A stretch of 10,961 bases of DNA from UBA6921 sp964532385. Its GTDB lineage: Bacteria > Pseudomonadota > Gammaproteobacteria > SG8-11. The stretch lies in NCBI GenBank assembly GCA_964532385.1, contig CAZHHW010000102.1, positions 1 to 10,961 on the forward strand, read 5' to 3'. Shown here piece after piece: positions 1-7,429 of this stretch; positions within the stretch are counted from its first letter, which is position 1; every line of letters begins with the position of its first letter. Under the pieces are notes generated by a model, which was not told the DNA's origin, made no database searches, and was given only the letters and a program-made list of their open reading frames with translations. The translations under genes were made by a program, and so were the position numbers.

Positions 1-3
1 CGA

Positions 4-19
4 CCGCCATGGATGGCGG
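4..19. repeat. Short perfect inverted repeat upstream of mutL
   Basis: The arms CCGCCAT (4-10) and ATGGCGG (13-19) are exact reverse complements. In RNA this would be a six-pair stem with a TGGA loop. No T-run follows on the plus strand, so it is not a convincing terminator of the unseen upstream gene. Bases 1-89 hold no gene I can recognise. Confidence 0.35.
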
Positions 20-76
20 AAGGTAGAGCAACGCAGGAGCAGTTGCCGGGGTGGTGGGTGGGACAAGATTGAGCGC

Positions 77-82
77 TATAAT
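77..82 (+). promoter_or_regulatory. Candidate -10 box for mutL (TATAAT)
   Basis: A perfect TATAAT lies seven bases before the mutL ATG at 90. No good -35 hexamer sits 16-18 bases upstream. If it is used, transcription would begin at or just before the start codon and the mRNA would be nearly leaderless, which fits the absence of a Shine-Dalgarno sequence in front of the ATG. A chance match is possible. Confidence 0.35.
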
Positions 83-89
83 CCCCGCC

Positions 90-1892
90 ATGTCCGAACC
101 CGCCGCATTCCGCCGCATTCAGCAACTGCCCACGCACCTGGCCAATCAGATTGCGGCCGGCGAAGTGGTCGAACGTCCGGCCTCGGTAGTCAAAGAATTA
201 CTGGAAAACGCGCTCGACGCGGGCGCGCGCAATGTCGAGATCGACACGGAGCAGGGCGGCATGCGCCTGATCCGCGTGCGCGACGACGGCGGCGGCATCC
301 ATCACGACGATCTGGCGCTCGCGCTGAGCCGCCACGCCACCAGTAAAATCGGCAGCATGGAAGAACTGGAACGCGTCACGACGCTCGGCTTTCGCGGCGA
401 AGCCTTGCCCAGCATCGCCTCGGTGGCGCGTTTAATGTTGAGCTCGCGCACCGAGGGCGGCGAACGCGGCTGGCGGGTGCAGGCGGATTACAGCGTGGTG
501 GCGCCGCCCGAGCCGGTGCCGCACGCGCGCGGCACCACGGTGGAAGTGCGCGATCTGTTCTACAACACCCCGGCGCGGCGCAAATTCCTGCGCAGCGAAA
601 AAACCGAATTCGCGCATCTGGACGACGTCGTTAAACGCATCGCGCTCAGCCGCTTCGATGCGGCTTTGCGCTTGCAGCACAATCAGCGCCCGGTGTACGC
701 GTTGCGCGCGGCGGAAACTCTGGAACACATGGAACAGCGTGTTGCGGATGTGTGCGGCGCGGCTTTTATCGAACACGCCTTGCGCGTGGATTTCGCCGCC
801 GCCGGTTTGCGCCTGTCGGGCTGGGTGGCATTGCCGGCGTTCTCGCGCAGCCAGGCCGATTTGCAATATTTTTATGTCAACAACCGCATGGCGCGCGACA
901 AGCTGGTGGCGCACGCGGTGCGGCAGGCCTATCGCGATGTGCTGCACCATGATCGTCATCCCGCCTATGTGCTGTATTTCGAAATCGACCCAGCGCTGGT
1001 GGATGTCAACGCGCATCCCACCAAGCATGAAGTGCGGTTTCGCGAGAGCCGCCTGGTGCACGACTTTGTGTTTCGCGCGCTGCATCAGGTCTTGGCGCAG
1101 GCGCGTCCCGGGATCGCGACGCATGCGTTTGCCGCGCTCGACGCCGCGCCACTGACAACACCCGCAACCTCCGAGCCGTCCCAGGTCCGGTTCAACTACA
1201 CTCCGCATTCACAACCCGGCGCGCTGCAGGTGCGCGACGCCGCACCGGCCTATGCCGCGTGGCAAACCGCCGCGCTTCCCGCGCCGCAGGCGCACGAACA
1301 AAATGATGTGCCGCCCCTTGGTTTCGCCGTCGCCCAGCTCCATGGTATCTACATCCTGGCACAGAATGCGCATGGACTGGTGATGGTCGATATGCATGCC
1401 GCGCACGAACGCGTGACCTACGAACGCATGAAACAGGCGCGCGCGGGCGAAGGTCTGGTGTCGCAACCCTTGCTGGTGCCGGTGACGGTGCGGGTCAGCG
1501 AGCGCGAAGCGGCGCTGGCGCAGGATCAGCGCGCCTTGCTGCGCGACTATGGTTTGGAAGTCGACCGCCTCGGCCCGGAAACCCTGGTGGTCAGGCAATT
1601 ACCCGCTTTGCTGCGCGGTGCCGACGTGGAACATTTGTTACGAGACGTGTTGTCCGATTTATTAACCCACGGCGCCACCGCGCGCGTGCATGAAGAGATT
1701 AATAGTCTATTGTCGACCATGGCGTGCCATGGTTCGGTGCGCGCGAACCGCAGCTTGACAATTGCAGAGATGAACGCGTTGTTGCGCGACATGGAAACCA
1801 CCGAACGCGCCGGTCAATGCAATCACGGCCGTCCGACCTGGGTGCAAATGAGCATCGGCGATTTGGATAAGCTGTTCATGCGCGGGCAATAA
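90..1892 (+). CDS. mutL: DNA mismatch repair protein MutL
   Basis: MutL couples MutS mismatch recognition to strand incision and repair in the cytoplasm. The 600-residue protein has the N-terminal GHKL ATPase: ELLENALDAG (E36, N40), DDGGG near 65-69, ATSKI and GFRGEAL (100-106). The transducer region follows with DVNAHPTKHEVRF near 306-317. A variable linker (about 345-405) leads to the C-terminal dimerisation/endonuclease domain. That domain carries DMHAAHERVTYE (434-445), matching the DQHA(X)2E(X)4E nuclease motif with Q changed to M, plus ACHGSVRAN (545-553), CNHGRPTW (577-584) and a terminal FMR. This is the intrinsically nicking type of MutL known from bacteria without MutH. The ATG at 90 is chosen because the conserved family start (LPTHLANQIAAGEVVERP) follows it closely. 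An in-frame GTG at 51, with AGGAG at 35-39, is an alternative that would add 13 residues. The usual proteobacterial downstream neighbour miaA is not here. Confidence 0.97.
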   Translation: MSEPAAFRRIQQLPTHLANQIAAGEVVERPASVVKELLENALDAGARNVEIDTEQGGMRLIRVRDDGGGIHHDDLALALSRHATSKIGSMEELERVTTLGFRGEALPSIASVARLMLSSRTEGGERGWRVQADYSVVAPPEPVPHARGTTVEVRDLFYNTPARRKFLRSEKTEFAHLDDVVKRIALSRFDAALRLQHNQRPVYALRAAETLEHMEQRVADVCGAAFIEHALRVDFAAAGLRLSGWVALPAFSRSQADLQYFYVNNRMARDKLVAHAVRQAYRDVLHHDRHPAYVLYFEIDPALVDVNAHPTKHEVRFRESRLVHDFVFRALHQVLAQARPGIATHAFAALDAAPLTTPATSEPSQVRFNYTPHSQPGALQVRDAAPAYAAWQTAALPAPQAHEQNDVPPLGFAVAQLHGIYILAQNAHGLVMVDMHAAHERVTYERMKQARAGEGLVSQPLLVPVTVRVSEREAALAQDQRALLRDYGLEVDRLGPETLVVRQLPALLRGADVEHLLRDVLSDLLTHGATARVHEEINSLLSTMACHGSVRANRSLTIAEMNALLRDMETTERAGQCNHGRPTWVQMSIGDLDKLFMRGQ

Positions 1893-1902
1893 TGATCGCC
1901 CT

Positions 1903-1921
1903 CCCGCGTGGCTTATGCGGG
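1903..1921 (+). repeat. Hairpin between mutL and the phospholipase gene
   Basis: CCCGC (1903-1907) pairs with GCGGG (1917-1921). A G-T and a T-A pair can extend the stem to seven pairs around a GGCTT loop. It lies 11 bases after the mutL stop and 13 bases before the next Shine-Dalgarno. No T-run follows, so it may be an attenuator-like or mRNA-processing structure, or chance. It does not clearly separate the two genes. Confidence 0.3.
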
Positions 1922-1933
1922 ACGCTGAAAAAC

Positions 1934-1938
1934 AAGGA
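1934..1938 (+). promoter_or_regulatory. Ribosome-binding site deciding the phospholipase start
   Basis: AAGGA ends seven bases before the ATG at 1946. An earlier in-frame ATG at 1892 overlaps the mutL stop (TAATG) but has no Shine-Dalgarno in front of it, so 1946 is preferred. Confidence 0.6.
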
Positions 1939-1945
1939 TAAAATA

Positions 1946-3403
1946 ATGTTCTGTCGGAATTCGGCCGCGCCGCAAGTGCGCTGGCTTGGCTTGCGCCGCT
2001 TTGGCGCCGGTCTCAGACGCGCGACGCTGGTCGCCGGGTGTTTGCTCGCCGGTGTGGGCTGCGCCAGCCTGCCCGATGCCGCACGCGAGATTCAGGCGGC
2101 GCCTCCCAAAGCGGTGGAATTCGATAATGCGCAGGGCACGGTGTCGCCCGCCAAGAGCGCGGGCATTCTTGACGCGCTCAAACGCAAATCCGGCGATATC
2201 GACATTTTGGAAAAACACCTGGAAACCGAACAGGCGATTAATGCGGACAGTCCGCTGGTGCTGGGCAACAAGCTGGTGTTGCTGGAAGACGGACCGGCGA
2301 CTTACAAAGCGATGTTCGCGGCCATGCGCAAGGCCACCGACCATATCAATCTGGAAACTTATATTTTTGAAAGCGACGAAATCGGCCAGCAGTTCGCCGA
2401 TCTGTTGCTGGAACGGCAAGCCGCCGGTGTGCAAGTCAATGTGATCTACGACAGCGTCGGCTGCCTGCATACGCCCAAAGAATTTTTCGAGCGCCTGCGC
2501 GCAAGCGGCATTCAGACGCTTGAATACAACCCGATCAACCCGCTGGCCGGAAACAAAAAAGAATGGGTGCTCAATAACCGCGACCACCGCAAGCTGCTGA
2601 TCGTCGACGGGCGCAGTGCGTTCCTGGGCGGCATTAATATCAGCGAGTCTTATTCGAGCTCGCCTTCGGCGAAGAAAAAAGCCGCGAGCAGCGAGAAAAA
2701 AGATCCCGGCGACGGCGGCTGGCGCGACACCCATCTGCAGATCGAGGGGCCGGTGGTTGAACATTTTCAGAAATTGTTCATGGACACCTGGGCCAAACAA
2801 AAAGGCCCGCCGCTGGCGCAGAAAAACTATTTTCCCGCGCTCGAAAGGCAGGGCGGTGAAATTGTACGCGCCATCGGCAGCGCCTCCGACGAACCGCATA
2901 GCCTGATCTATCTCACCCTGCTGTCGGCGCTTGACAACACCGAGCACTCCGCGCATCTCACCAATGCCTACTTCGTGCCCGATCCGCAATTGCTCAAAGC
3001 CTTGATCGCGGCGGCGCAGCGCGGCGTCGAGGTGATCCTGATCCTGCCCAGCCATACCGATTCGTGGGCGGTATTCAACGCCGGGCGCTCGCATTACACC
3101 AAGCTGCTGCGGGCCGGAGTCAAAATCTACGAACGGCGCGGCGCGGTCATGCATTCCAAGACCGCCTCCATCGACGGCGTCTGGTCGACCATCGGTTCAA
3201 CCAATCTGGATTGGCGCAGTTTCCTGCACAACGATGAACTCAATGCGGTGATTCTGGGGCGCGATTTTTCGGTTCAAATGGAAGCCATGTTTGCGCGCGA
3301 TCTGGCGGTGTCCGATGCCATTGAGCTGGAAGCATGGGAGCACCGCTCATTCTTGTTACGCTTCAAGGAGTGGGCGGCGCGTCTGGCGGAATACTGGTTG
3401 TAA
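1946..3403 (+). CDS. Phospholipase D / cardiolipin synthase-like protein, probable lipoprotein
   Basis: The 485-residue protein belongs to the phospholipase D superfamily. Bacterial members closest in layout make cardiolipin from phosphatidylglycerol or otherwise transfer phosphatidyl groups at the membrane. Both HKD catalytic motifs are intact: HRKLLIVD (H214, K216, D221), followed by GRSAFLGGINI, and HSKTASID (H403, K405, D410), followed by GSTNLDWRS. The C-terminal tail, rich in W, R and L (about 464-485), also resembles cardiolipin synthases. The N-terminus lacks the two transmembrane helices of classical ClsA. It has a basic stretch and a short hydrophobic segment with two possible lipobox cysteines, VAGC (C32) and GVGC (C39, followed by ASLPD). 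C39 fits the hydrophobic length better; C32 fits the lipobox consensus better. A lysine- and serine-rich insert (about 240-253) follows the first HKD motif. The gene starts 53 bases after mutL on the same strand. Membership of the superfamily is firm; substrate and exact location are inferred. Confidence 0.88.
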   Translation: MFCRNSAAPQVRWLGLRRFGAGLRRATLVAGCLLAGVGCASLPDAAREIQAAPPKAVEFDNAQGTVSPAKSAGILDALKRKSGDIDILEKHLETEQAINADSPLVLGNKLVLLEDGPATYKAMFAAMRKATDHINLETYIFESDEIGQQFADLLLERQAAGVQVNVIYDSVGCLHTPKEFFERLRASGIQTLEYNPINPLAGNKKEWVLNNRDHRKLLIVDGRSAFLGGINISESYSSSPSAKKKAASSEKKDPGDGGWRDTHLQIEGPVVEHFQKLFMDTWAKQKGPPLAQKNYFPALERQGGEIVRAIGSASDEPHSLIYLTLLSALDNTEHSAHLTNAYFVPDPQLLKALIAAAQRGVEVILILPSHTDSWAVFNAGRSHYTKLLRAGVKIYERRGAVMHSKTASIDGVWSTIGSTNLDWRSFLHNDELNAVILGRDFSVQMEAMFARDLAVSDAIELEAWEHRSFLLRFKEWAARLAEYWL

Positions 3404-3409
3404 TGCAGC

Positions 3410-3426
3410 GCGGCGATCTTGGCCGC
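3410..3426. repeat. Inverted repeat in the convergent spacer
   Basis: GCGGC (3410-3414) and GCCGC (3422-3426) can form a five-pair stem with a seven-base loop. It lies in the 56-base gap between two genes that end facing each other, where a bidirectional terminator would be expected. There is no T-run on either side, so termination by this element is doubtful. Confidence 0.25.
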
Positions 3427-3439
3427 ATCTGCCGGCGCA

Positions 3440-3850
3440 CGGAAAACTCGCGCCCCAGCTCATGCGGGCCGGGCCAGAAATCTGCTTTCGAAAATGTCGC
3501 CGGGCACCGGTTTGCTAAACAGATAGCCCTGCATTTCATCGCAGTTCAGCAAGCGCAGCAGGCGCGACTGCTCCTCGGTTTCAACACCCTCGGCCACCAC
3601 CTTGAGCCGCAGCGAATGCGCCAGGTTAATAATAGTCGACACCAGCGCCAGCCCCTCCGGTCCTGCGGTCATGTCGATCACGAACGAGCGGTCGATTTTC
3701 AACGTGTCGACTGGCAACTTGGCGAGATAACTGAGCGACGAAAAGCCGGTGCCGAAATCGTCGATGGCGATGGTGACGCCAAGCGCGCGGATGGTTTTGA
3801 GGTCTTCGATGCTGTGCTTGATATTTTCCATGATCAGGCTCTCGGTGATT
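3440..3850. repeat. EAL 3'-end repeat, copy A
   Basis: This tract begins at CGGAAAAC, 20 bases beyond the stop of the left EAL gene, and runs into its coding sequence. It matches copy C (from 7430) almost base for base. On the left side, the last 54 bases before the copy C gap are identical. On the right side, the first 55 bases after the gap are identical. Mismatches then appear at a few per hundred and increase further into the gene. It also matches the decayed copy B (7212-7423). The right boundary is approximate because similarity fades gradually. Confidence 0.85.
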
Positions 3851-6477
3851 TCCAGCTCCAGTCCCGCCGCCGCGTGTGGGTCGATGCCGATGGCCGCCTT
3901 GATTTCGGCGATGAAGTCGCGATGGCGCAGTTGCAGCGGCGATACATTCACGGCGATGCGCACCGCGGCCAGACCCGCAGCGCGCCAGCGCAGGAAGTCG
4001 GCGAGGGTCTGGCGCAACGCCCAGCGCCCGACTTCATTGATCAAACCGGTTTCTTCCAGAATCGGGATGAAGTGGCCCGGCGGTACCAGACCCGTGCGTG
4101 GATTGTTCCAGCGGATCAACGCCTCGGCGCCGGTGAGCTTGCCGCTGACGAGGTTGATCTTGGGCTGATAGTGCAGCACGAATTCGCCCTGTTCGAGCGC
4201 CTGGCGCAGTTGATTTTCCAGTGTGAGTTTTTCGGCGACGCGCGCGTTCATGGCACGCGTGTAGAACAGGGATTGCTCGCCGCTGGTCTTGGTGTTTTTG
4301 AGCGCCGCTTCGGCGTTTCGGAACAAGGTGTCCGCATCGGGACCGTCGGCGGGGAACAGCGCGATTCCGAACTTGGCGGAGAGCCGCAGATCTGCATCAC
4401 CGATCCGGAATGGCGGGCCGAAAATTTCCGCGCTGCGATGTTCGATCAGGTGCGCCAACTCTTCGCCGGACTGCACGTCCATGACCAGGATTGCAAAGTG
4501 ATCGGCATCCAGCCGACCCAACCGGCTGGCGTCCGCCACGGCCTCCGACATGCGCCCGGCCACCGTCTTAAGCAGTGCATCGCCGGCCTGTCGGCCAAAG
4601 GTATCGTTGATGGTCTTGAAGCGTTCGATATCCATGAGCACAAGCGCCAATTTTCGGCCCTGCTCCTGAGCATGGAGCACACCTTGTTGCAGACGCTCGT
4701 GGAACAAGGTGCGGTTCGCCAACCGGGTGAGTGGATCGTAGTAGGCGAGGAAGTTGAGCCTTTCCTGTTTCTCCAGATGATTGAGGGCGAACGAAATATC
4801 ATCTGCCAACTCGCGCAGCAGCCGCATCTCTTCGTCGTCGAAAATGCCGGTCTCGCCTGCAAATAACGCCAGCACTGCCACCGGCTGTCCGGCCACCATC
4901 AGTGGAAAATAACCGGCGGACTTGTGCCCCTTGCTGAGCAGTTCCTCGCGCAGAACCATAGATGGATCGGCGGCAATATCGTTGCTGATCACCGCTTGCA
5001 ACTGCCGCACTGCGCAACTGGCCGGCCGCGCGCTATCGGGTGTTCCGGCGCGTGCCGTCAGTCTGACCTGGTTGATGTAGTGCGCTTCGCAGCCGTGCCA
5101 GGCCACGACCGTGCCATCCAGCGTGTGTGGATCAATCGCACCGATCCAGGCCATCTTGAATGCGCCCTCTTCGACCGCAATCCGGCAAGTTTCCTGGAAC
5201 AACTGGTCACGGTCGCTCACACGCACGATCAGCATATTGATGCCGCTCAGCACCGCGTACACCCGGTTGAGGCGCTTGATTCTGAGTTCGGCGCGCTTCT
5301 GTTCCGTGATGTCTTCACCGATGCTGGCCGTGCCGATCATCTCACCGCTGCCCGAGTGCAGCAGCGAATTGTTCCAGCGAATCAGCCGGCGTTCGCCCGT
5401 ACGCGTGATGATCTCATTCTCGATATGCCAGGCCTCGGGCGAGTTGGTAAGGAAGGCCGCAAAGTCGGCTTGCTGGCCGAGCTGGTCGGGAGGTATGAAA
5501 ATCTCAAACCAGTTTTTCCCGATCACTTCAGCGCGTTGCCGACCTGTCAGGCGCAGCAGATATTCGTTGCAAAAGGTAATCCGCGCCTCGCTGTCGAGCA
5601 TCATCGACACCAGCTTGACATTTTGCAAAAGGTCACTAAAACGCCGCTCGCTTTCACGTAATTCCAGGAGCGCTTGCCGGAACGCACCGATGGCGTGCGT
5701 CATTCTCTCGACTTCATTGCTGCCGGTGGCAGTGAAACGCGCGCCCGCCTGCTCGCCAAGTTTGGTCAGGGCATTGATCTGGGTCTGGATCGAACGCGAG
5801 AGTAGCCGCGCCAGCAGTACCGATAGAATAATTAGCAATAGCGTGATCGACACACCGGCGAACGCAATGACGGCGCTGTTCGTTTCGTCATTGCGGACCC
5901 GAACCAGAATCTCCTGATTGATCACATCGCGTTCCATCTCGAGAAAGGCGAGGAGGCTGACATTCATGGCGGTGAAGCGCTCGTTGGCCAGCGTCAATTG
6001 CTGAGGCGCAAGGTCGATGAAAGTCGTCGCCATTCGCAGTGCTGCAGTGACCCTGTCGCGGTACGCATGCGTGCGGGTCAAAGCTTCCTTGCGAATAGTA
6101 TTTCTGAGCGCAATGAAATCGGCTTGCATGCCGGCGTTGCCGCTCTCGCGCTGCAGGGTCTGTTCGAGTTCCTCGATGGCTTTCTGGATTTTGTAGAGAT
6201 GCAGTTTCGTCTGGTCATAGAGCGTCGCTTCATCCGCATGTCCGGCGTTGTAGAGAAGCTCGTACAAGGCCAGGTGCTGTTCCGTCAGATGGGCGAAGAC
6301 CGCGGAGTATTGATTGAAAGCTGCCAGACTCTTGTTGGTGATGTCGCTCAGCCCTGCATTCTGGCGCTTTGACTCGTAGATGAAAGCGGCCGCCACCAGA
6401 CCATACACCACCAGTCCCAGAAGCGGTGCGACCAGGAAGCGCTGTTGTAGAGAAAACCTCTGAAAAAAGTGTTTCAC
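3460..6477 (-). CDS. Membrane-bound PAS-GAF-degenerate GGDEF-EAL protein, probable c-di-GMP phosphodiesterase
   Basis: This 1005-residue inner-membrane signalling protein probably hydrolyses cyclic di-GMP. Order of parts: TM helix about 14-34; a helical periplasmic sensor about 35-200; TM helix about 201-225; a HAMP-like linker to about 275; PAS about 277-395; GAF about 405-570; GGDEF about 574-740; EAL about 755-1000. The GGDEF signature is DADHF (657-661) and no RxxD inhibitory site precedes it, so cyclase activity is unlikely. It may act as a regulatory GTP-binding module, as known for some such hybrids. The EAL set is complete: EAL (785-787), NVSP (844-847), E877 in EITES, DDFGTGFSSL (906-915), K927, E963 in AEGVET and Q983. 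The start is GTG, overlapping the phosphatase stop as GTGA with only a weak AGG in front, so translation probably depends on coupling. It is a paralogue of the right-hand EAL protein from residue about 399 (RIKRLNRVYA) to the end. Confidence 0.93.
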   Translation of the reverse strand: MKHFFQRFSLQQRFLVAPLLGLVVYGLVAAAFIYESKRQNAGLSDITNKSLAAFNQYSAVFAHLTEQHLALYELLYNAGHADEATLYDQTKLHLYKIQKAIEELEQTLQRESGNAGMQADFIALRNTIRKEALTRTHAYRDRVTAALRMATTFIDLAPQQLTLANERFTAMNVSLLAFLEMERDVINQEILVRVRNDETNSAVIAFAGVSITLLLIILSVLLARLLSRSIQTQINALTKLGEQAGARFTATGSNEVERMTHAIGAFRQALLELRESERRFSDLLQNVKLVSMMLDSEARITFCNEYLLRLTGRQRAEVIGKNWFEIFIPPDQLGQQADFAAFLTNSPEAWHIENEIITRTGERRLIRWNNSLLHSGSGEMIGTASIGEDITEQKRAELRIKRLNRVYAVLSGINMLIVRVSDRDQLFQETCRIAVEEGAFKMAWIGAIDPHTLDGTVVAWHGCEAHYINQVRLTARAGTPDSARPASCAVRQLQAVISNDIAADPSMVLREELLSKGHKSAGYFPLMVAGQPVAVLALFAGETGIFDDEEMRLLRELADDISFALNHLEKQERLNFLAYYDPLTRLANRTLFHERLQQGVLHAQEQGRKLALVLMDIERFKTINDTFGRQAGDALLKTVAGRMSEAVADASRLGRLDADHFAILVMDVQSGEELAHLIEHRSAEIFGPPFRIGDADLRLSAKFGIALFPADGPDADTLFRNAEAALKNTKTSGEQSLFYTRAMNARVAEKLTLENQLRQALEQGEFVLHYQPKINLVSGKLTGAEALIRWNNPRTGLVPPGHFIPILEETGLINEVGRWALRQTLADFLRWRAAGLAAVRIAVNVSPLQLRHRDFIAEIKAAIGIDPHAAAGLELEITESLIMENIKHSIEDLKTIRALGVTIAIDDFGTGFSSLSYLAKLPVDTLKIDRSFVIDMTAGPEGLALVSTIINLAHSLRLKVVAEGVETEEQSRLLRLLNCDEMQGYLFSKPVPGDIFESRFLARPA

Positions 6478-7202
6478 CTGGGTTTGTTGGATACTTCGAG
6501 CGCGGCGAGCTTGGCCCAGTCTTCAGGCAGAATCATGGCGACCGGAGCAAACTTGCCTTCGGGCAACGGGCGAAAGACATAGGCAACGCCTTCTTGTTTG
6601 GGCCAAATCCCGGTCGCCTCGCGCAGATTCGCGCTGTGCGACACAACCACCGCATTGGCTGCCGGAGCGGGCGGAGTCGACAGCATGCGGCGCAGGGATT
6701 GCGTAAGTTTTTTTGTTTCTTCGGCACTGGCGCCGATGGCGAAGTAAAGATCGTTGCTGACGGTGAAGCGGCCGAATGCCAGCTTCGCCGTGTCTTTGCA
6801 ACGGCAAAATGGGCTGGTCGTCACCGTGCCGACCGGAATTCTTAACGTCCGTAGCGCTTCGCCTATGTGCACCACCTGCGCGCGCCCGGCGGCAGAAAGA
6901 TTGCGTTGTGTTTCGCACTTCGACAGGTCAGCCACTTCATCGCCAGGCCCGTTTTTGTCTGTCAGCCCGTGTCGAAAGTAAAGCACAAATCCACCCTGGC
7001 GAAGCTCGCCTAATACAGAACGCAAATCAGCCAAATCATCTGCGGCGGCGGCCATGGGTCCCGGAACTACGGCATTGAGCGCGGCAACCAGCCAGAACAT
7101 GACAATTTTTTGCAGCCCACGTACCGCAGCGATTTCCAGCCTGCTTGCCGGTAACGGTAATTGCGAGCTCGTGGACGCAATGTCTGCCATGCGCATGTTC
7201 AT
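6474..7202 (-). CDS. Secreted histidine phosphatase family protein
   Basis: This 242-residue protein belongs to the histidine phosphatase (phosphoglycerate mutase-like) superfamily, which hydrolyses phosphate esters through a phosphohistidine. Visible landmarks are YFRHG (R77, H78) for the nucleophile, TSPFCRC (R134), and SHSAN (H189) for the second catalytic histidine. Residues about 29-54 form a hydrophobic segment ending in AAAADD, consistent with a signal peptide and periplasmic location, though the region before it is unusually long. Start: the ATG at 7202 has GGAGG five bases upstream. The frame stays open to a TTG at 7340, but those 46 extra codons are the remains of an EAL gene read partly out of frame, so the longer start is rejected. 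The stop overlaps the GTG of the membrane EAL gene as GTGA, which suggests equal production and a joint role. The substrate is unknown, and nothing here shows whether it acts on a protein, sugar or nucleotide phosphate. Confidence 0.87.
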   Translation of the reverse strand: MNMRMADIASTSSQLPLPASRLEIAAVRGLQKIVMFWLVAALNAVVPGPMAAAADDLADLRSVLGELRQGGFVLYFRHGLTDKNGPGDEVADLSKCETQRNLSAAGRAQVVHIGEALRTLRIPVGTVTTSPFCRCKDTAKLAFGRFTVSNDLYFAIGASAEETKKLTQSLRRMLSTPPAPAANAVVVSHSANLREATGIWPKQEGVAYVFRPLPEGKFAPVAMILPEDWAKLAALEVSNKPR

Positions 7203-7203
7203 A

Positions 7204-7423
7204 TCATCCTCCGGAAAACGGCAGCAGAAATATGCTTTCGAAAATGTCGCCGGGCATCGGTTTGCTAAACAGACAGCCAAGCGCAGCAGGCGCGACTGTT
7301 CCTCTGTTTCGACACCTCCCTCCACCACCTTGAGTTTCAACGAATGCGCCAGATTAATAATAGTCGATACCAGCGACAGTCACTCCGGCCCGCGGTCGCG
7401 CCGATCACGAAGGAGCGCTTTCA
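7204..7423 (-). pseudogene. Decayed remnant of an EAL-domain gene 3' end (repeat copy B)
   Basis: Read on the minus strand this aligns with the last 70 or so codons of the two intact EAL genes: the equivalents of TAGPE..LALVSTIINLAHSL, then KVVEGGVETEEQSRLLRL, then SKPMPGDIFES. It carries lesions: a one-base deletion near 7397, an in-frame TGA replacing a glycine codon after PE, and a 22-base deletion near 7276 that removes the segment with the catalytic glutamine. The catalytic glutamate of AEGVET has also become glycine. Homology stops abruptly near 7423, so everything upstream of this tail has been lost. In the original frame it would end at the TGA at 7206-7204, one base before the phosphatase ATG. 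It is non-functional as an enzyme but still supplies the phosphatase Shine-Dalgarno. Confidence 0.85.
7208..7212 (-). promoter_or_regulatory. Ribosome-binding site of the histidine phosphatase
   Basis: GGAGG on the minus strand lies five bases before the ATG at 7202. It decides the phosphatase start over the upstream TTG at 7340. The same bases encode the terminal Gly-Gly of the dead EAL remnant, so the site evolved inside a coding region. Confidence 0.75.
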
Positions 7424-7429
7424 AGCGAT

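Noticed and set aside
1..72. End of an upstream gene (frame open to a TGA at 70-72)
   Set aside because: Only 23 codons with no recognisable C-terminus; cannot be told from chance.
432..1208. Minus-strand 258-codon frame opposite mutL
   Set aside because: Antisense to well-conserved MutL sequence and rich in R, H and Q as expected of a shadow frame.
1913..3154. Minus-strand 413-codon frame opposite the phospholipase gene
   Set aside because: The plus strand encodes both HKD motifs over the same bases; the antisense frame has no family signature.
3404..3459. Bidirectional terminator between the convergent genes
   Set aside because: Only a five-pair stem without any T-run; kept as an inverted repeat, not a terminator.
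3334..4866. Long plus-strand open frame (510 codons) antisense to the membrane EAL gene
   Set aside because: It overlaps the phospholipase 3' end and is antisense to clear EAL and GGDEF motifs; it shows no recognisable domain and is a by-product of GC-rich codon use.
7203..7340. 46-residue N-terminal extension of the histidine phosphatase from a TTG start
   Set aside because: The extension is EAL-tail sequence, partly out of its original frame, and has no ribosome-binding site; the ATG at 7202 has GGAGG at ideal distance.
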